Origin: Candidatus Helarchaeota archaeon
GTDB taxonomy: Archaea > Asgardarchaeota > Lokiarchaeia > Helarchaeales > HEL-GB-A
DNA length: 39,954 nt
NCBI GenBank assembly: GCA_013375455.1
Contig: JABXJT010000045.1
Location: 1-39,954, forward strand
Direction of reading: 5' to 3'
This document shows, piece after piece, positions 24,446 through 35,200 of this stretch. Below the pieces are notes generated by a model that was given only the letters and a program-made list of their open reading frames with translations, was not told where the DNA came from and searched no databases. The translations under genes and the position numbers were made by a program. How positions within the stretch are numbered: position 1 is the first letter of the stretch; every line of letters starts with the position of its first letter.

Positions 24446-24696
24446 CTTTGTGCGAGCTCCTTATCCAAATATTGCTTCAAACTGATATCTTTTAAGTTCT
24501 TTTGAATATCTTTTCCGATTTCAAGAATATTAAGAATTATTTCCCTAGATAGGGTTGGATACTCTTCAATAATCTGATCAATTGAATAATTTAAACTAAT
24601 TAACTCAAAAATCAAATTTACTGGAATTCGCGTTCCTTTAATAACTGGCTTTCCCCCAAGAATTTCCGGATTAACTTCTATAATTTCTCCCATCAT
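24442..24696 (-). CDS. DUF433 antitoxin
   Basis: Predicted antitoxin and DNA-binding protein, partner of the DUF5615 toxin. The DUF433 signature is clear: VNPEILGGKPVIKGTRIPV near the N-terminus, followed by a helix-turn-helix-like region (LISLNYSIDQIIEEYPTLS). From ATG 24696 it is 84 residues. The ATG 24726 reading adds ten residues, but AAGGTG lies before 24696. It overlaps the toxin start by four bases. A second, distinct DUF433 gene is found at 39234. Confidence 0.87.
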   Translation of the reverse strand: MMGEIIEVNPEILGGKPVIKGTRIPVNLIFELISLNYSIDQIIEEYPTLSREIILNILEIGKDIQKNLKDISLKQYLDKELAQS

Positions 24697-24754
24697 ACCA
24701 CACCTTATTTTACTGATATTTCTCAAGAATAGGTCAAATTTAAATTGATTGTAT

Positions 24755-25732
24755 TCAAAGATCGCCTTTACGTGTTGTGATTAAGTATTCCGATATTCCT
24801 TCGCCCTTCATTCCGTCAAGATCGAAATCCACAATTTGCTCAAACACTTCTGTAATGCCCTTTTCAGTTGGCTGGGGTAAATGGATGGAAAATCGCGTTT
24901 TAGATACAACTTTCGTGATTTGATCATCTTGGTCGGTTATCGTAAAGGTTGATGAAACGGGTGTTTTGCCATCTTCCTTCGTTTCTGTATCAACTTTAAC
25001 GTCGATAACCCTTTTGTTACCTTCTTTGGTGGATATAAACCCACCAATTATTAAATGCCCTTTTACCTCCACTCGCGCGATATTGACGGTCCGGTCTTCG
25101 AATTGAGCTGAAATCCAATTCCATCTATCGATATATACCCAATCTCTAATACCCCACGAATGATCTCGATGGCCTAATAGCTCAAAATCGATGGATTCCC
25201 CCGTCTTCTTTTTTAACAATGTCCCTTTAGAAATACACCCCTGTTCATAATGTCTTTGCGCTGCTGTATCTAATAAATCTAAGTAATCAGTCGAAAACTC
25301 TTCCATTCTCCGCCCTTCAAAATAATCGAACGGCTTAAATCGTGCCAAACAATCAAAACTGAGCTCGTATTTTCGATCTCTAAATTCAACATGCCACTTT
25401 TTATGAGGTTCAATGAGCGTGTAGTTACAGCGTTTGTTTCCGATTACATCGGGTAATCCCTCAATTTTGATTTGATCTATATATGTATCGACGGGCTTGT
25501 CATCTAACAAAAGGACACATAAAATCCGACTTGTTTGCTCGGCTGGCTTGAAAGAAATACGCGTTATGCAACTAATTTCCTTGGAGATGAAGTTAAAATA
25601 CCAGGATTCATTCCAATTTGGCGGATACTCACTTAAATTGAGTTCTTTCAACATATCATGCTTGTACTCGTCTTTATCGCTCAAAGGTTTAATTAATTTA
25701 ATTAATTCCTCAATTTTTAGTGAATTAGCCAT
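24755..25732 (-). CDS. DUF7064-like protein with GHRDHSWG motif
   Basis: Protein of 325 residues carrying the motif GHRDHSWGIRDW at about residue 186, a hallmark of a two-domain lipocalin-like family (DUF7064/7065 type) related in fold to hydroxyneurosporene synthase and AttH-like proteins. Each half is expected to form a beta-barrel. The N-terminal half has RISFKPAEQTSRIL and the C-terminal half KGHLIIGGFISTKEGN. No signal peptide or membrane helix is present. Members are thought to bind or modify lipophilic molecules, but the reaction is unknown. ATG 25732 is preferred over ATG 25738 because GAGG lies seven bases upstream of it. A TATA-like box at 25838 suggests its own promoter, separate from the surface-protein operon. 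Confidence 0.75.
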   Translation of the reverse strand: MANSLKIEELIKLIKPLSDKDEYKHDMLKELNLSEYPPNWNESWYFNFISKEISCITRISFKPAEQTSRILCVLLLDDKPVDTYIDQIKIEGLPDVIGNKRCNYTLIEPHKKWHVEFRDRKYELSFDCLARFKPFDYFEGRRMEEFSTDYLDLLDTAAQRHYEQGCISKGTLLKKKTGESIDFELLGHRDHSWGIRDWVYIDRWNWISAQFEDRTVNIARVEVKGHLIIGGFISTKEGNKRVIDVKVDTETKEDGKTPVSSTFTITDQDDQITKVVSKTRFSIHLPQPTEKGITEVFEQIVDFDLDGMKGEGISEYLITTRKGDL

Positions 25733-25837
25733 CTTCATTCCTCAAAAAAATGCCTTCACTTCACAATAACAGGTTTGAAAAATAGTAATATAGGTTTCTC
25801 AAAAAATGAGAGTGGAATTAGGTAATATTAATCAAAA

Positions 25838-25847
25838 TTTTATAAAA
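25838..25847 (-). promoter_or_regulatory. TATA-like palindrome before the DUF7064-like gene
   Basis: TTTTATAAAA lies about 105 bases upstream of the start at 25732 and just beyond the stop of the regulator gene. Its position fits an archaeal TATA box for the downstream gene. A short hairpin with TCTCA/TGAGA arms (25797-25811) lies between the two. Confidence 0.3.
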
Positions 25848-25854
25848 CGGTCTT

Positions 25855-26568
25855 TCAGTCAATCGAACTAAGATATGATACAATTCTATCAAGAAAATCG
25901 GTAAAAGAATCTAGTTTAACTTTATTGAACGTATATTTTATAATTTGACCAAATTCTACTCTGATAATTAGGTCTAAGCGCTCCAACTTCCCGAGATGAT
26001 ATTGGATGGTGCTGTGGTGAAGCCCCAAACTCGCAGCTAGCTCAGAAACTGTCAGTTGTTTATTTAGGAGCAGTTGGACGATCTGTTGATCATTTTTATT
26101 CTTTAGGATTAGGAAATAATCATCATAAGTGTCAGGGTAATCGCTTGAAAAAAGGAGCGTTAGTTTTGGCGAAGCATATCCTTTTCTCCTGATGTAACCA
26201 AACAACTCTAGCACTCGAAGATGCGCCCGAATAACTCCACTACTCATATTTAGAGCCATACCAAGCTCTCGAATGTGCATCCCGGGGCGATCGTAAATTG
26301 TATTATAGATTAACGCCCGATTCTGGTTTTCTAAGACCTGTTCCTTAGTTAAAGCTGATCCTGGGACGATATACTTCCGTTGAAGCAGAGAATATAATGA
26401 CTGATATATTTCTATCTCAGAAGCTTTCACCTTATGACTGCAATGTTCTACGAATTCCGGATCAATTTGGAAAACAACTTTTTTGCTTAAAATCTCTTTG
26501 ATACTATTAAATATTACCTCCTCAAAGTCTGTGAGACCGTTGTTTACTGCAAGCTTGCCAATCGACAC
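25855..26568 (-). CDS. double winged-helix transcriptional regulator
   Basis: A 237-residue cytosolic regulator with two winged helix-turn-helix domains. The first (about 95-150) reads PGMHIRELGMALNMSSGVIR then AHLRVLELFGYIRRKG. The second (about 172-225) reads LTVSELAASLGLHHSTIQYH then LGKLERLDLIIRVEFG. Both resemble ArsR/MarR-like archaeal regulators. The N-terminal ~90 residues are helical, with no named fold. The GTG start directly follows the stop of the 1878-residue gene (TAGGTG), and its ribosome site (AAGGAGG) lies inside that gene, so translation is coupled. Position as last gene of the surface-protein operon suggests it senses or controls that operon. No ligand-binding cysteines are evident. 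Confidence 0.88.
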   Translation of the reverse strand: MSIGKLAVNNGLTDFEEVIFNSIKEILSKKVVFQIDPEFVEHCSHKVKASEIEIYQSLYSLLQRKYIVPGSALTKEQVLENQNRALIYNTIYDRPGMHIRELGMALNMSSGVIRAHLRVLELFGYIRRKGYASPKLTLLFSSDYPDTYDDYFLILKNKNDQQIVQLLLNKQLTVSELAASLGLHHSTIQYHLGKLERLDLIIRVEFGQIIKYTFNKVKLDSFTDFLDRIVSYLSSID

Positions 26569-29500
26569 CTATGAGGCAGCCTCCTTCGGTTCTTCACTTA
26601 GTTCGGCAAGCAATTGCTGACGTTCTACTGGTGGGAGAATCAAAAGAGCTTGTAATATTTCGATTTTTTCACTTTCGGTGTAGGGTAGGTTGTCTATTTG
26701 CGCGATTATTGAACTTGGGAGTGCCGTGAAGGCTTGCTTAAGGAACTGAGCAAGTTGAGGATCCTTAATTTTTTCTGGTTTTTGAGGAACTTTACTGAGC
26801 CTTAATAATTTTTGTTCAAACTCAGGCGTATAGCCAAAGGCTTTGGTGACCCATGAAGGTTTTTTTGGCGTTACTAATGGAGGCATTCCTCCTCGTCCCC
26901 TTCTATAGGTGAAGATGCCAGCTAAAACTCCAATTGCAGCGCCAATGGCAATAATAATAATTGTTAAAAATGGATCGGGCGGTTCGCCGTCCCCATCACC
27001 GATTTGGACTGTAATGACGTTTGAATCTTCGCCAATGTGGCCTATTTCATCCATCGCTTTAATCATGAACACATATTGACCATCAGGCAAATCGGTGACT
27101 TGATAATACAGGGATGTAGTGTTTGCAATGTTAAATCCATTCTGATAGATTATGTAGGTGACATCTGTTAAATCGGTTGCAGGCAGCCAAGTAAGTGTGA
27201 CATTGGATCCAGTAACGGTATAAGAGAGCGTTGCTTGTGTTGGAGCTGTGTTATCCACGATAATGATGGCAGAAAAGTTCCGAATATTTCCCAAGCTATC
27301 AACTGCCTGAATAATTATTTCCCAACATCCATCAATCACGGCTGAGTTGTTGGTAAAGCTCCAGCTTTCATTCGTGCCTGAATTAGTTGTCCAACTTGCT
27401 GGGCTTGTTAAATTCGAGTCAATAATAGCCACGTTTTGAATGTTTACCCATACATCAGCAGCTGTCCCATTGACCCAAACTCCTACGCCAGATTGCGGAT
27501 CTCTCGTGGATTGGTTCTGAGTCAGCGAAGGACCCGTTAAATCCACGCTTATGTAACACTCTAGTAAAAATGAATTATTCGCAACATCTGTGATATTGAT
27601 TTCAATTAAATATTTCTCACCCGGCAGTGGCTCAGGAATGGGCGTAATATTGTAAAATGCCCAGTTTGAAGTGGTACCAATGTTAATCCAATTGGATCCA
27701 CCAGTTACATTACTAGATTGGAATGATACGCTCTGAAGTCCTGAACCCAAATCTGAAGCAGTCCCATTGATCCAAATCCGCCCATTTACATCGATCGTCT
27801 GAATGGTAGTATAGTAGGTCAAAGCAGACTGGGTTCCATTTGGAGACGTGGTATCCACAAAAATATAACAGGGTAAGATGAATGAATTATCCGCATTATC
27901 TGTGATATTTACAAGCACTTCATAAATATTGCCAAGGGGCGTATCAAGAATGGTGGAAGTATTGCTAAAAGCCCAATCTGAAAGCGAACCGATATTTATA
28001 CTCCAAGTAGTCCCTCCGGTAACATTGTCCCCTATAATATTAATGCTTTTAACTCCTGTTCCGGAATCAAAGGCAGTTCCATTGAACCAAATATTATTGT
28101 TCCAGTCGCCTTTTTGCGGGATGGTTGTGGTTAGGTACTGATTTCCTGTGGGTGAAATAGTGTCAACTATTATATAGGTTAGAATGATACGAGAATTATT
28201 AGCCAGATCCGTTAGATTAACTAAAACCTCATATACTGAATTGGCAGGAGTGTCCTGAATCATTGAGGTATTTGAGAAGCTCCAACTTGAATTGGAGCCC
28301 ATATTGACTGACCAAGTTGTACCACCAGTGACATTATCTCCCATTATACTGACACTTTTCAATCCTGTCCCATAATCTACAGCCGATCCATTGATCCAAA
28401 CGAGACCACCCGCTGCATTTTGAGGAATTGTTGTATTTGGATATTGTGATCCAGAGGGTGGAGTCGCATCTACTGCAATATTCCCAATCAAAATGAATTC
28501 ATTCCCCGCATTATCTCTAATAGTCACATTTACTTGATAAAATTCATTGGGAGCATTCTCTTGAATCGGGGAGAGGTTGTAGAAACCCCAAAAGGGCAGA
28601 AATGGACGTATGTTTGTGCTCCATGTGGCTGATGTATTTGACCCGCTGATGTAAATATTGGAAATAGAAAGGCCTGAACTGGGTGCAGGATCAGATGCGG
28701 TTCCATTGATCCAAATCACCGTGCCTGTTTGAATGTAATTTGCCGTTGTACTGAGCCATTGAATACCCGTGGGTGCCTGAGAATCGACCGTGAACCATTC
28801 ATCCATTACTCCTTCCAACCCAGAAGTTTCATTTCCGAACACCTGAATGTGGTAAAAGCCGTCGGTCCATATTAAGGAGCTTTGATTCACGAAATGCGAT
28901 CCGTTATAAGAAAGAGTCTGATTTGAAGACCATCCCGTCCCATTATCATATCGAAACCACATGTACTCAACGAAAGTGCTGTTCTGCGTGATAATCGGAA
29001 TGTCCTGATAGCTATAAGTCTGATTTTGTGGAGATAATAATTCAAGCTCAGCAGCATAGGAATAATTCAAATATGTATAAAATATGTTGCTGGGTTCTAC
29101 AAGATAATCATCGGTTTGCATCCATACAACGTGAATTTTTTGAGTAATGGGATCTATTGTAAAATGTGACGCATTTACAAATTGATGAAGAGGTGTTATT
29201 TCGGTTTTTTCTCCAAAAGATCCCAGGGTATTGTTAACCATAACAATTTGCATCTGTGATCCTGGGAAGACAAAGGTGGTGTTATAAGACCACGAGATGA
29301 ACACGATATCAGGATCAGGCGTTTCATCCAATTTGATACAAGGACTGACATCGCTAGATGAACTATCTCGCGATACGTTAAGAGGTGGGGAGAATATCCC
29401 CACACTATTATTTGCATAAAAGATCTCAGATTCGCTAGGGGCGGATCCTTCGCCTCGCCATGCGATATGAACGGTTCCTGTCGAATTAACGGTTAAAGAA

Positions 29501-32205
29501 GGAGTGATATCAAAGCCAGGTCTCCTTGAAATATTTGTTGGGGGTGACACAACTCCGTTCGTGATACTCCGGTACATTATTTCCAGATTTCCATAAATAT
29601 CACTCACGTACGCAAGGTGAATGACGTCAGAACTATCCACACCCATCGATAAGAAAAGCGTCTCATTATAAGTGCTTGAAGTGATATTCTGAGGAAGGTT
29701 AAAACTTCCTCCAGTATTATTCGTATAATAAATATTCCAATGAAAAGTGGCGATATCAAGACCAAGCCACGCCAAATGGACAATATTTTGGGAATCCACT
29801 GCGATCGTTGGAAACATATTAAACCAGGAGGTAGTACTTACTTCAATATCGGGATTGAACTGTCCCCCTGTATTATTTGAATATTTTGGAATTAAAAATT
29901 GCATTTTTGTAATATCCTCTTGAATCCACACCAAATGGACATTTCCACCTGGGTCAGTTGCGACGTCAGCTAATACATCACTCCCTCCTGGGAATTTGGA
30001 TAAATTCATCTGATTTCCAAAATGTCCAATCAAATTGTGGTCATACAGAAGTTCAGCCTGACCAGGAGTCACCTCAGTCGACCAGAATAAATGAACATCA
30101 TCCGGCGCTGATAGAATCACTTTTGGATATGCACTCGATAATTGATTATGGGTGATATTTAGCGGAAGGGAAGCGGCTACCCTAAACATTATCTCTCTCA
30201 TTGCCATTTCTGAAGTGGAATCGTTGGCCATTACTTGTAGAGTATAATACCCATCGGACCAAGAAATGGTTTCATTCACAAAATGCGTTCCATTCCAATT
30301 AAGTGTCATGTTCGATGTCCAACCCATGCTATTGCGATCATATCGAAACGCGCAATAATCCACCGCTGTATTATTGGAGACAATAATTGGCATCGTCCGA
30401 TAGAGATAATATGGAAATGCCTCTGGAGAATCTAATTCAATCCACGGCCCGTAAGTATCAACAGTAAACCATATTTCTTGCATCATGGTAAAGCCGAAGG
30501 AGTTATTCCCAAAAATTTGGATGACATTCGTTCCATCTTCCCAGTTGGTGGAAAAATCGAAGTAATGAGTCCCATTAGAAGTCAAAGTTTGATTATTGGA
30601 CCAAGTAACGCCATTCGTGCTGTTCCGATACCAAGCTGATACAAGTGGTGTCGAATTGCTAATGAGAACCGGAACGTTTGAATAATAATAAGTCGTGTTT
30701 CTAGGTTCTGAAACAGTAAAGACGGGTTTAGCGCCAAATTGGGCGTTCGAGGAATTAATTATGATCGTGTAATACCATCCGCCCCCAGAATCAAACGTGC
30801 CGTTGATTAGCAATCCCGTCGATGTTTCATAGTATAAAATTGAGGGTCCAAATTGCTCCACTAATTCCCAGCATTCTAATGAAGTACCTAGAGCGCTTAT
30901 ATACTTGATATCATTTACTACAAAATTTTCATCAGTCCCCCACAAGCCATTCATATTAATTTCAAGAATATCATTTATGACTATAGTTGTTGGGATGAAT
31001 ATGTGATCATGGACATCATCGCCCCAAAATGGATTCGCTGTATTTAAGATTCGAGTTCCATTATCCGTATACCAAGTCCCCCCTCCGAAGAGGCTATCCA
31101 CGTGATTGTTAAGATAAGCGTTTCCCTCAACGAATTGATAGTTCTCGGAACCATTCCATGGAGTACTAAGACCAACATTGTAATACCCTGTCCAAGTCAT
31201 ATAAAGCCCATCAAAGAGGCCCGTTTCATTAACAGCTCCTATAATGAAGTATCTCATATTATCAACCTCCCCTGCATTTCCAACCGTGTCATTGGCCCAT
31301 ATATCGATGTAATAAATCCCATTTACCTGTCCCGTGGAATTCCACGTATTAGCGAACATCGTATCATTGACACCACCATCACCGTGTAATCCATCATCAA
31401 ATAGAGTCACATTCGCAATAAATGTCTCATCGGGGTGCTGGATGGTGGCAATCACCGTGCTCACGTTGGATGGATCCGTGACATTCGCCTTGATCGTGAA
31501 AACGGTCCCGTTCAACCCCACAGATGGGACAGTACGCGCGGATTGAACGGCAGGCGGAAAAGTATCTTGGCCTGTCGTTCCACCAGGAAAATAATCATCC
31601 ATGTTCATCAGATCCCCTATCGCAAAGTCGAAATATGCGGTGGTAAAAGTAGGATCCACATAATAAGCCCATACATTATACCAATTATTGCCAATTAAAA
31701 TGGGACAGCTACTAAAATTAAAAATCATGCTATTACCCGAAACATATGCATAATTAGTATCATTCTCAAGGTTATTAACAAAGGCAGTCCCATTCCATTC
31801 GAACATATCTGACTGTCGTATAATACTACAAGTGAGGCTCACTCCTACTGTTAAACCAAATACGACCGAGTAATCTGTGGTATTATCGAAATCTTTATCG
31901 AAGTCCAACATATAACTATACATCCAACCAGGGGTGCCTCCAAACGCAGGAGTGGCCACAAATGACGCGTTTATCATGCTCATTGAGCCATTTTCATCAA
32001 TACTAGTTACATCCACTGGATCATATGTTGCAGGCATGGCTGTTATATCTTGAACATCCCCCGAGGCATCAGTCCAAATTATTGCATTGGAGTGGAGTTC
32101 ATTATTGTTTTTGAATACTGTTCTATACGGGGTATTATTCAAAAAGGGAAATAGCCATAACATTAACATCAAAATTAAAATAACTGATAATTTACTTGTT
32201 TTCAT
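26569..32205 (-). CDS. giant surface protein: propeller, Ig-like repeats, membrane anchor, cytosolic tail
   Basis: Cell-surface protein of 1878 residues with an N-terminal signal peptide (MKTSKLSVILILMLMLWLF). Domains in order: an N-terminal domain (about 40-215); an Ig-like domain (about 220-330); a domain up to about 495; two copies of an ~85-residue module with SNGTHYFDF and NGTHFVNET (about 500-675); a seven-blade sialidase-like propeller with repeated VHL-x-W strands (about 680-1055); a third copy of the module (NGSHFVNQS, about 1060-1139); five ~100-residue Ig-like repeats (about 1140-1650); and a fibronectin III-like domain (about 1650-1735). A transmembrane helix (LTIIIIAIGAAIGVLAGIF) and a ~100-residue cytosolic tail end the protein. 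Sequons are abundant. It starts 18 bases after the 2073-residue gene. Likely roles are adhesion or glycan binding; the ligand is unknown. Confidence 0.9.
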   Translation of the reverse strand: MKTSKLSVILILMLMLWLFPFLNNTPYRTVFKNNNELHSNAIIWTDASGDVQDITAMPATYDPVDVTSIDENGSMSMINASFVATPAFGGTPGWMYSYMLDFDKDFDNTTDYSVVFGLTVGVSLTCSIIRQSDMFEWNGTAFVNNLENDTNYAYVSGNSMIFNFSSCPILIGNNWYNVWAYYVDPTFTTAYFDFAIGDLMNMDDYFPGGTTGQDTFPPAVQSARTVPSVGLNGTVFTIKANVTDPSNVSTVIATIQHPDETFIANVTLFDDGLHGDGGVNDTMFANTWNSTGQVNGIYYIDIWANDTVGNAGEVDNMRYFIIGAVNETGLFDGLYMTWTGYYNVGLSTPWNGSENYQFVEGNAYLNNHVDSLFGGGTWYTDNGTRILNTANPFWGDDVHDHIFIPTTIVINDILEINMNGLWGTDENFVVNDIKYISALGTSLECWELVEQFGPSILYYETSTGLLINGTFDSGGGWYYTIIINSSNAQFGAKPVFTVSEPRNTTYYYSNVPVLISNSTPLVSAWYRNSTNGVTWSNNQTLTSNGTHYFDFSTNWEDGTNVIQIFGNNSFGFTMMQEIWFTVDTYGPWIELDSPEAFPYYLYRTMPIIVSNNTAVDYCAFRYDRNSMGWTSNMTLNWNGTHFVNETISWSDGYYTLQVMANDSTSEMAMREIMFRVAASLPLNITHNQLSSAYPKVILSAPDDVHLFWSTEVTPGQAELLYDHNLIGHFGNQMNLSKFPGGSDVLADVATDPGGNVHLVWIQEDITKMQFLIPKYSNNTGGQFNPDIEVSTTSWFNMFPTIAVDSQNIVHLAWLGLDIATFHWNIYYTNNTGGSFNLPQNITSSTYNETLFLSMGVDSSDVIHLAYVSDIYGNLEIMYRSITNGVVSPPTNISRRPGFDITPSLTVNSTGTVHIAWRGEGSAPSESEIFYANNSVGIFSPPLNVSRDSSSSDVSPCIKLDETPDPDIVFISWSYNTTFVFPGSQMQIVMVNNTLGSFGEKTEITPLHQFVNASHFTIDPITQKIHVVWMQTDDYLVEPSNIFYTYLNYSYAAELELLSPQNQTYSYQDIPIITQNSTFVEYMWFRYDNGTGWSSNQTLSYNGSHFVNQSSLIWTDGFYHIQVFGNETSGLEGVMDEWFTVDSQAPTGIQWLSTTANYIQTGTVIWINGTASDPAPSSGLSISNIYISGSNTSATWSTNIRPFLPFWGFYNLSPIQENAPNEFYQVNVTIRDNAGNEFILIGNIAVDATPPSGSQYPNTTIPQNAAGGLVWINGSAVDYGTGLKSVSIMGDNVTGGTTWSVNMGSNSSWSFSNTSMIQDTPANSVYEVLVNLTDLANNSRIILTYIIVDTISPTGNQYLTTTIPQKGDWNNNIWFNGTAFDSGTGVKSINIIGDNVTGGTTWSINIGSLSDWAFSNTSTILDTPLGNIYEVLVNITDNADNSFILPCYIFVDTTSPNGTQSALTYYTTIQTIDVNGRIWINGTASDLGSGLQSVSFQSSNVTGGSNWINIGTTSNWAFYNITPIPEPLPGEKYLIEINITDVANNSFLLECYISVDLTGPSLTQNQSTRDPQSGVGVWVNGTAADVWVNIQNVAIIDSNLTSPASWTTNSGTNESWSFTNNSAVIDGCWEIIIQAVDSLGNIRNFSAIIIVDNTAPTQATLSYTVTGSNVTLTWLPATDLTDVTYIIYQNGFNIANTTSLYYQVTDLPDGQYVFMIKAMDEIGHIGEDSNVITVQIGDGDGEPPDPFLTIIIIAIGAAIGVLAGIFTYRRGRGGMPPLVTPKKPSWVTKAFGYTPEFEQKLLRLSKVPQKPEKIKDPQLAQFLKQAFTALPSSIIAQIDNLPYTESEKIEILQALLILPPVERQQLLAELSEEPKEAAS
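27259..28788 (-). repeat. five Ig-like repeats of about 100 codons
   Basis: Five consecutive repeat units, each starting VD-x-x-x-P-x-G/L and ending in an N-[IL]-[RT]-D-x-[AD]-[DN]-N-type strand. Units two and three are the most alike (SIMGDNVTGGTTWSVNMGS against NIIGDNVTGGTTWSINIGS), indicating recent duplication. Units one, four and five are more diverged. Confidence 0.75.
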
Positions 32206-32223
32206 TTTATCTCTTCCATTAAT

Positions 32224-35200
32224 TTAACGTTTAAATGCTCTTATAATAGACTGCTGTAGTTCATAACTCATATTTTTTAATTTCTCCAATAATTTCTCTT
32301 TCTCAGAAGCAGGGAGATATGGAACCGAATCGAGAATTTCTTTTAATTGTGCTTCTGTCAAAGGTGCTTGGACGGCTGGTGGTTGAACAGGTGGTGGGAG
32401 TGGAGTGACTGGCTTAATTGGCTCAACCTTCACCACAAGCGGTTGAGTGGGTGGAGTTACAGGTTTAATTGGCTCAACCTTCACCACAGGCGGTTGAGTG
32501 GATGGGGTTACAGGTCTAACTGGCTCAGGTTTTACAACTGGCGGTTGGATTACTTCTGTAGGTTCAGCTTTCACATGGAGCGCTGCTGGTGGCAACTTTT
32601 TGACTGGTTTCAATTCTAAAGGTCGTGTTTTGGGCTTTCTTGGGCCTGCAGGGCGCCTTTTTCGCCCCATAATAAAAGTTACGATCGGGATTGCAACTGC
32701 GAGAGCCACCGCAATAATGATTGCAAACATTAGATCAATGCCTGGAGGACCACCATCAGGGCCTCCAAAGGTTGGGCCATCAATGGTACCTGCTGTTGGA
32801 TATCTGTCAGCACTTATTCCATCAGAAGTCGTGAAATAGTAAGTGTGAGGACCAACTGAGAGCGTCGTTGCGTAGATATACTCAATACCATCGGTATAGT
32901 TCGTGTCTGCAGGATTTGCCTTACTCATGGAATAATTAAATCCGTCTAATACAACGTAGATTTCATTAGGTGGGTCGTTGTCTGGGTCCATATATGTAAC
33001 TTTGAATATGAAAATGGTGGATGCATCGCCACTCGAGGGTATGACACTTCCGCCGAGCAGCTGTGGAGCTAGATTTGGAAGTATAGTAACGTTAGGACCA
33101 ATTAATGTTGGATATGTAACGCTATCGAACCCATCCGATGCATTAAAGTAATGGGTATAGTTCCCCACATCAAGGGAAAGCGAATGCGTATAAATGCATC
33201 CATCAACATAATTTGAATCACTAGCATTTTGCTTACTCATCCCAAAAGCGCCAACTCCATTAATAATGAGGTTAATATAGAACGGTGCATCATTATCTCC
33301 ATCTGTATAGTTGATCGAGAACGTGTAAGGTGTAGTATTATATCCTGCACTTGGTGAGAGGATGGGATCTGATAATTGCGGTACTTGATTTGGAGTAACT
33401 GTTGGGCCAAAAAATTCAGTTGCTGCTGGTAACCGTGTAGAATATTCGGGGTCTGAAGCGGTGAAGTAGTATGTATAGGTTCCGGGACTTAATGTAGTTT
33501 TATACTCATAGATACACCCATCTGTATAATTAGAATCCGCAAACCTCTTGGTCATCGTGTAACCAGAACCATTGATATAGACTATGATGGAATTAGGAGG
33601 ATCGTTATTGACATCTGTATAATTCACTTCAAAGGTAAATTCTGTAGTCGGCCTGCCCGTTGGAGGGGTTACTGCCCCATTACTTAAAATCGGGGCGTAA
33701 TTAATAGGAAGGGGCGTTCCCGTTGCATATCTCAATATAAAGGTGTCGTAATCTGGAAGTCCGGTCGTTCCAACGTATCCCGCAAGATAACAATTCGCAT
33801 TTTTATCCAAATCATTGCCTAAACTAACATCTCTGCGAGGAGTCCCCCAATGTCGAATCCACTGTTGATGCCCTGTTGAATTATACTTGAGTAGAACAAC
33901 GTCTTCATATCCAATAGTGAAGCTTAACGTGGCACCAACAATATAACAACTATTATTCTCATCTAATACTATTGAATAGCCATAGTCAGAGCTATATCCA
34001 CCCCATGTTCGATTCCAAAGCTGATTACCCATCGAATCATATTTTACCATTGCTATATCGTATCCACCTATGCCAAAGCTTGACGAGTAACCTGTTATGT
34101 AGGAATTATTGTTACTATCAATTGTAATACCTCTCCAGATTTCGTTACCGGCCCCACCCCACGTGCGATTCCAAATTTGGTTGCCCATTGGATCGTACTT
34201 CGCCACAAAACCATCGTAGCCACCCACAGTAAAACTATCTGTATAGCCTACGAGATAGACATTGTCATAATCATCAACTGCAACGTCATAACCCCATTCT
34301 GTATTTGATCCAAACCATGATCGATTCCAAAGTTCAGTCCCCGTAGTATTGTATTTCACTAAGTAAGCAACCCAATTTCCAGAAATCAGGCGAGTTCCAC
34401 AAATATACGCATTGTTTTGAGAATCTGTAGCCACTGCGTAGCAATACTCTGAATTACTAGTACCAAAAGTTGTGTTCCAAAGCTGAACACCTTGAGCGTC
34501 GTACTTCACAAGAAAGGCATCTCTTCCGCCAATATCAAAACTAAGAGTTTCGCCCGTCATATAAATATTATTATTTGTATCAAGTGCTATACCATTAGCC
34601 CGCTCCGCTACAGGGCCACCCCAAGTTTGATTCCAGAGACGATGACCCGTGGAGTTATATTTTAAGAGGAATGCGGCATAGGTCCCGATCCCATAACTGT
34701 AGGTAACACCTGTAACATAACTGTTACCATAACTATCTACAGCGATATCCTGACAAAAGTCAGATTGATCCCCACCCCAGGTTTGATTCCAGTCTAGTAA
34801 CGAGGGTATTAGAGATATTACAACACTTTGAACATTAGAATGTGTAGAATTTCCTGCAATATTTCCTGCCACAACAGCGTAATAATAGGTGTCATTATCT
34901 AGAATTAAATCTTGGGTGTAGTTCGTTGTCAGCTCTTTTATCGGGTTCAATCCGGTTGTGGAGGTAATATTTTGTGTGTCCCGGTATAGATAATAACGTG
35001 ATGCATCAGGAACCTCAGACCAGCCAAGTAAAATAAATCCATCATTACTAGGATCAGGTGTAATAGCATTGAGAGTCGGTGGTTGTGCTGGAGGTAGGGG
35101 CCAATATAATTTAACTAACAACCCATCATATACATTTCCCGTCCCCATATAATTCCTTCCCCCGAAATAAAAATCATCATATTTGCCCATTGCGAAATCA

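Noticed and set aside
32381..32542. CRISPR array
   Set aside because: The repeats are coding, of 51 bases with no unique spacers between them; no cas gene is present in the window.
32347..32839. Plus-strand frames rich in Trp, Asn and Gly opposite the Pro-rich tail
   Set aside because: They arise from reading the Pro-rich repeats backwards; they lack a ribosome site and the opposite strand has the strong gene.
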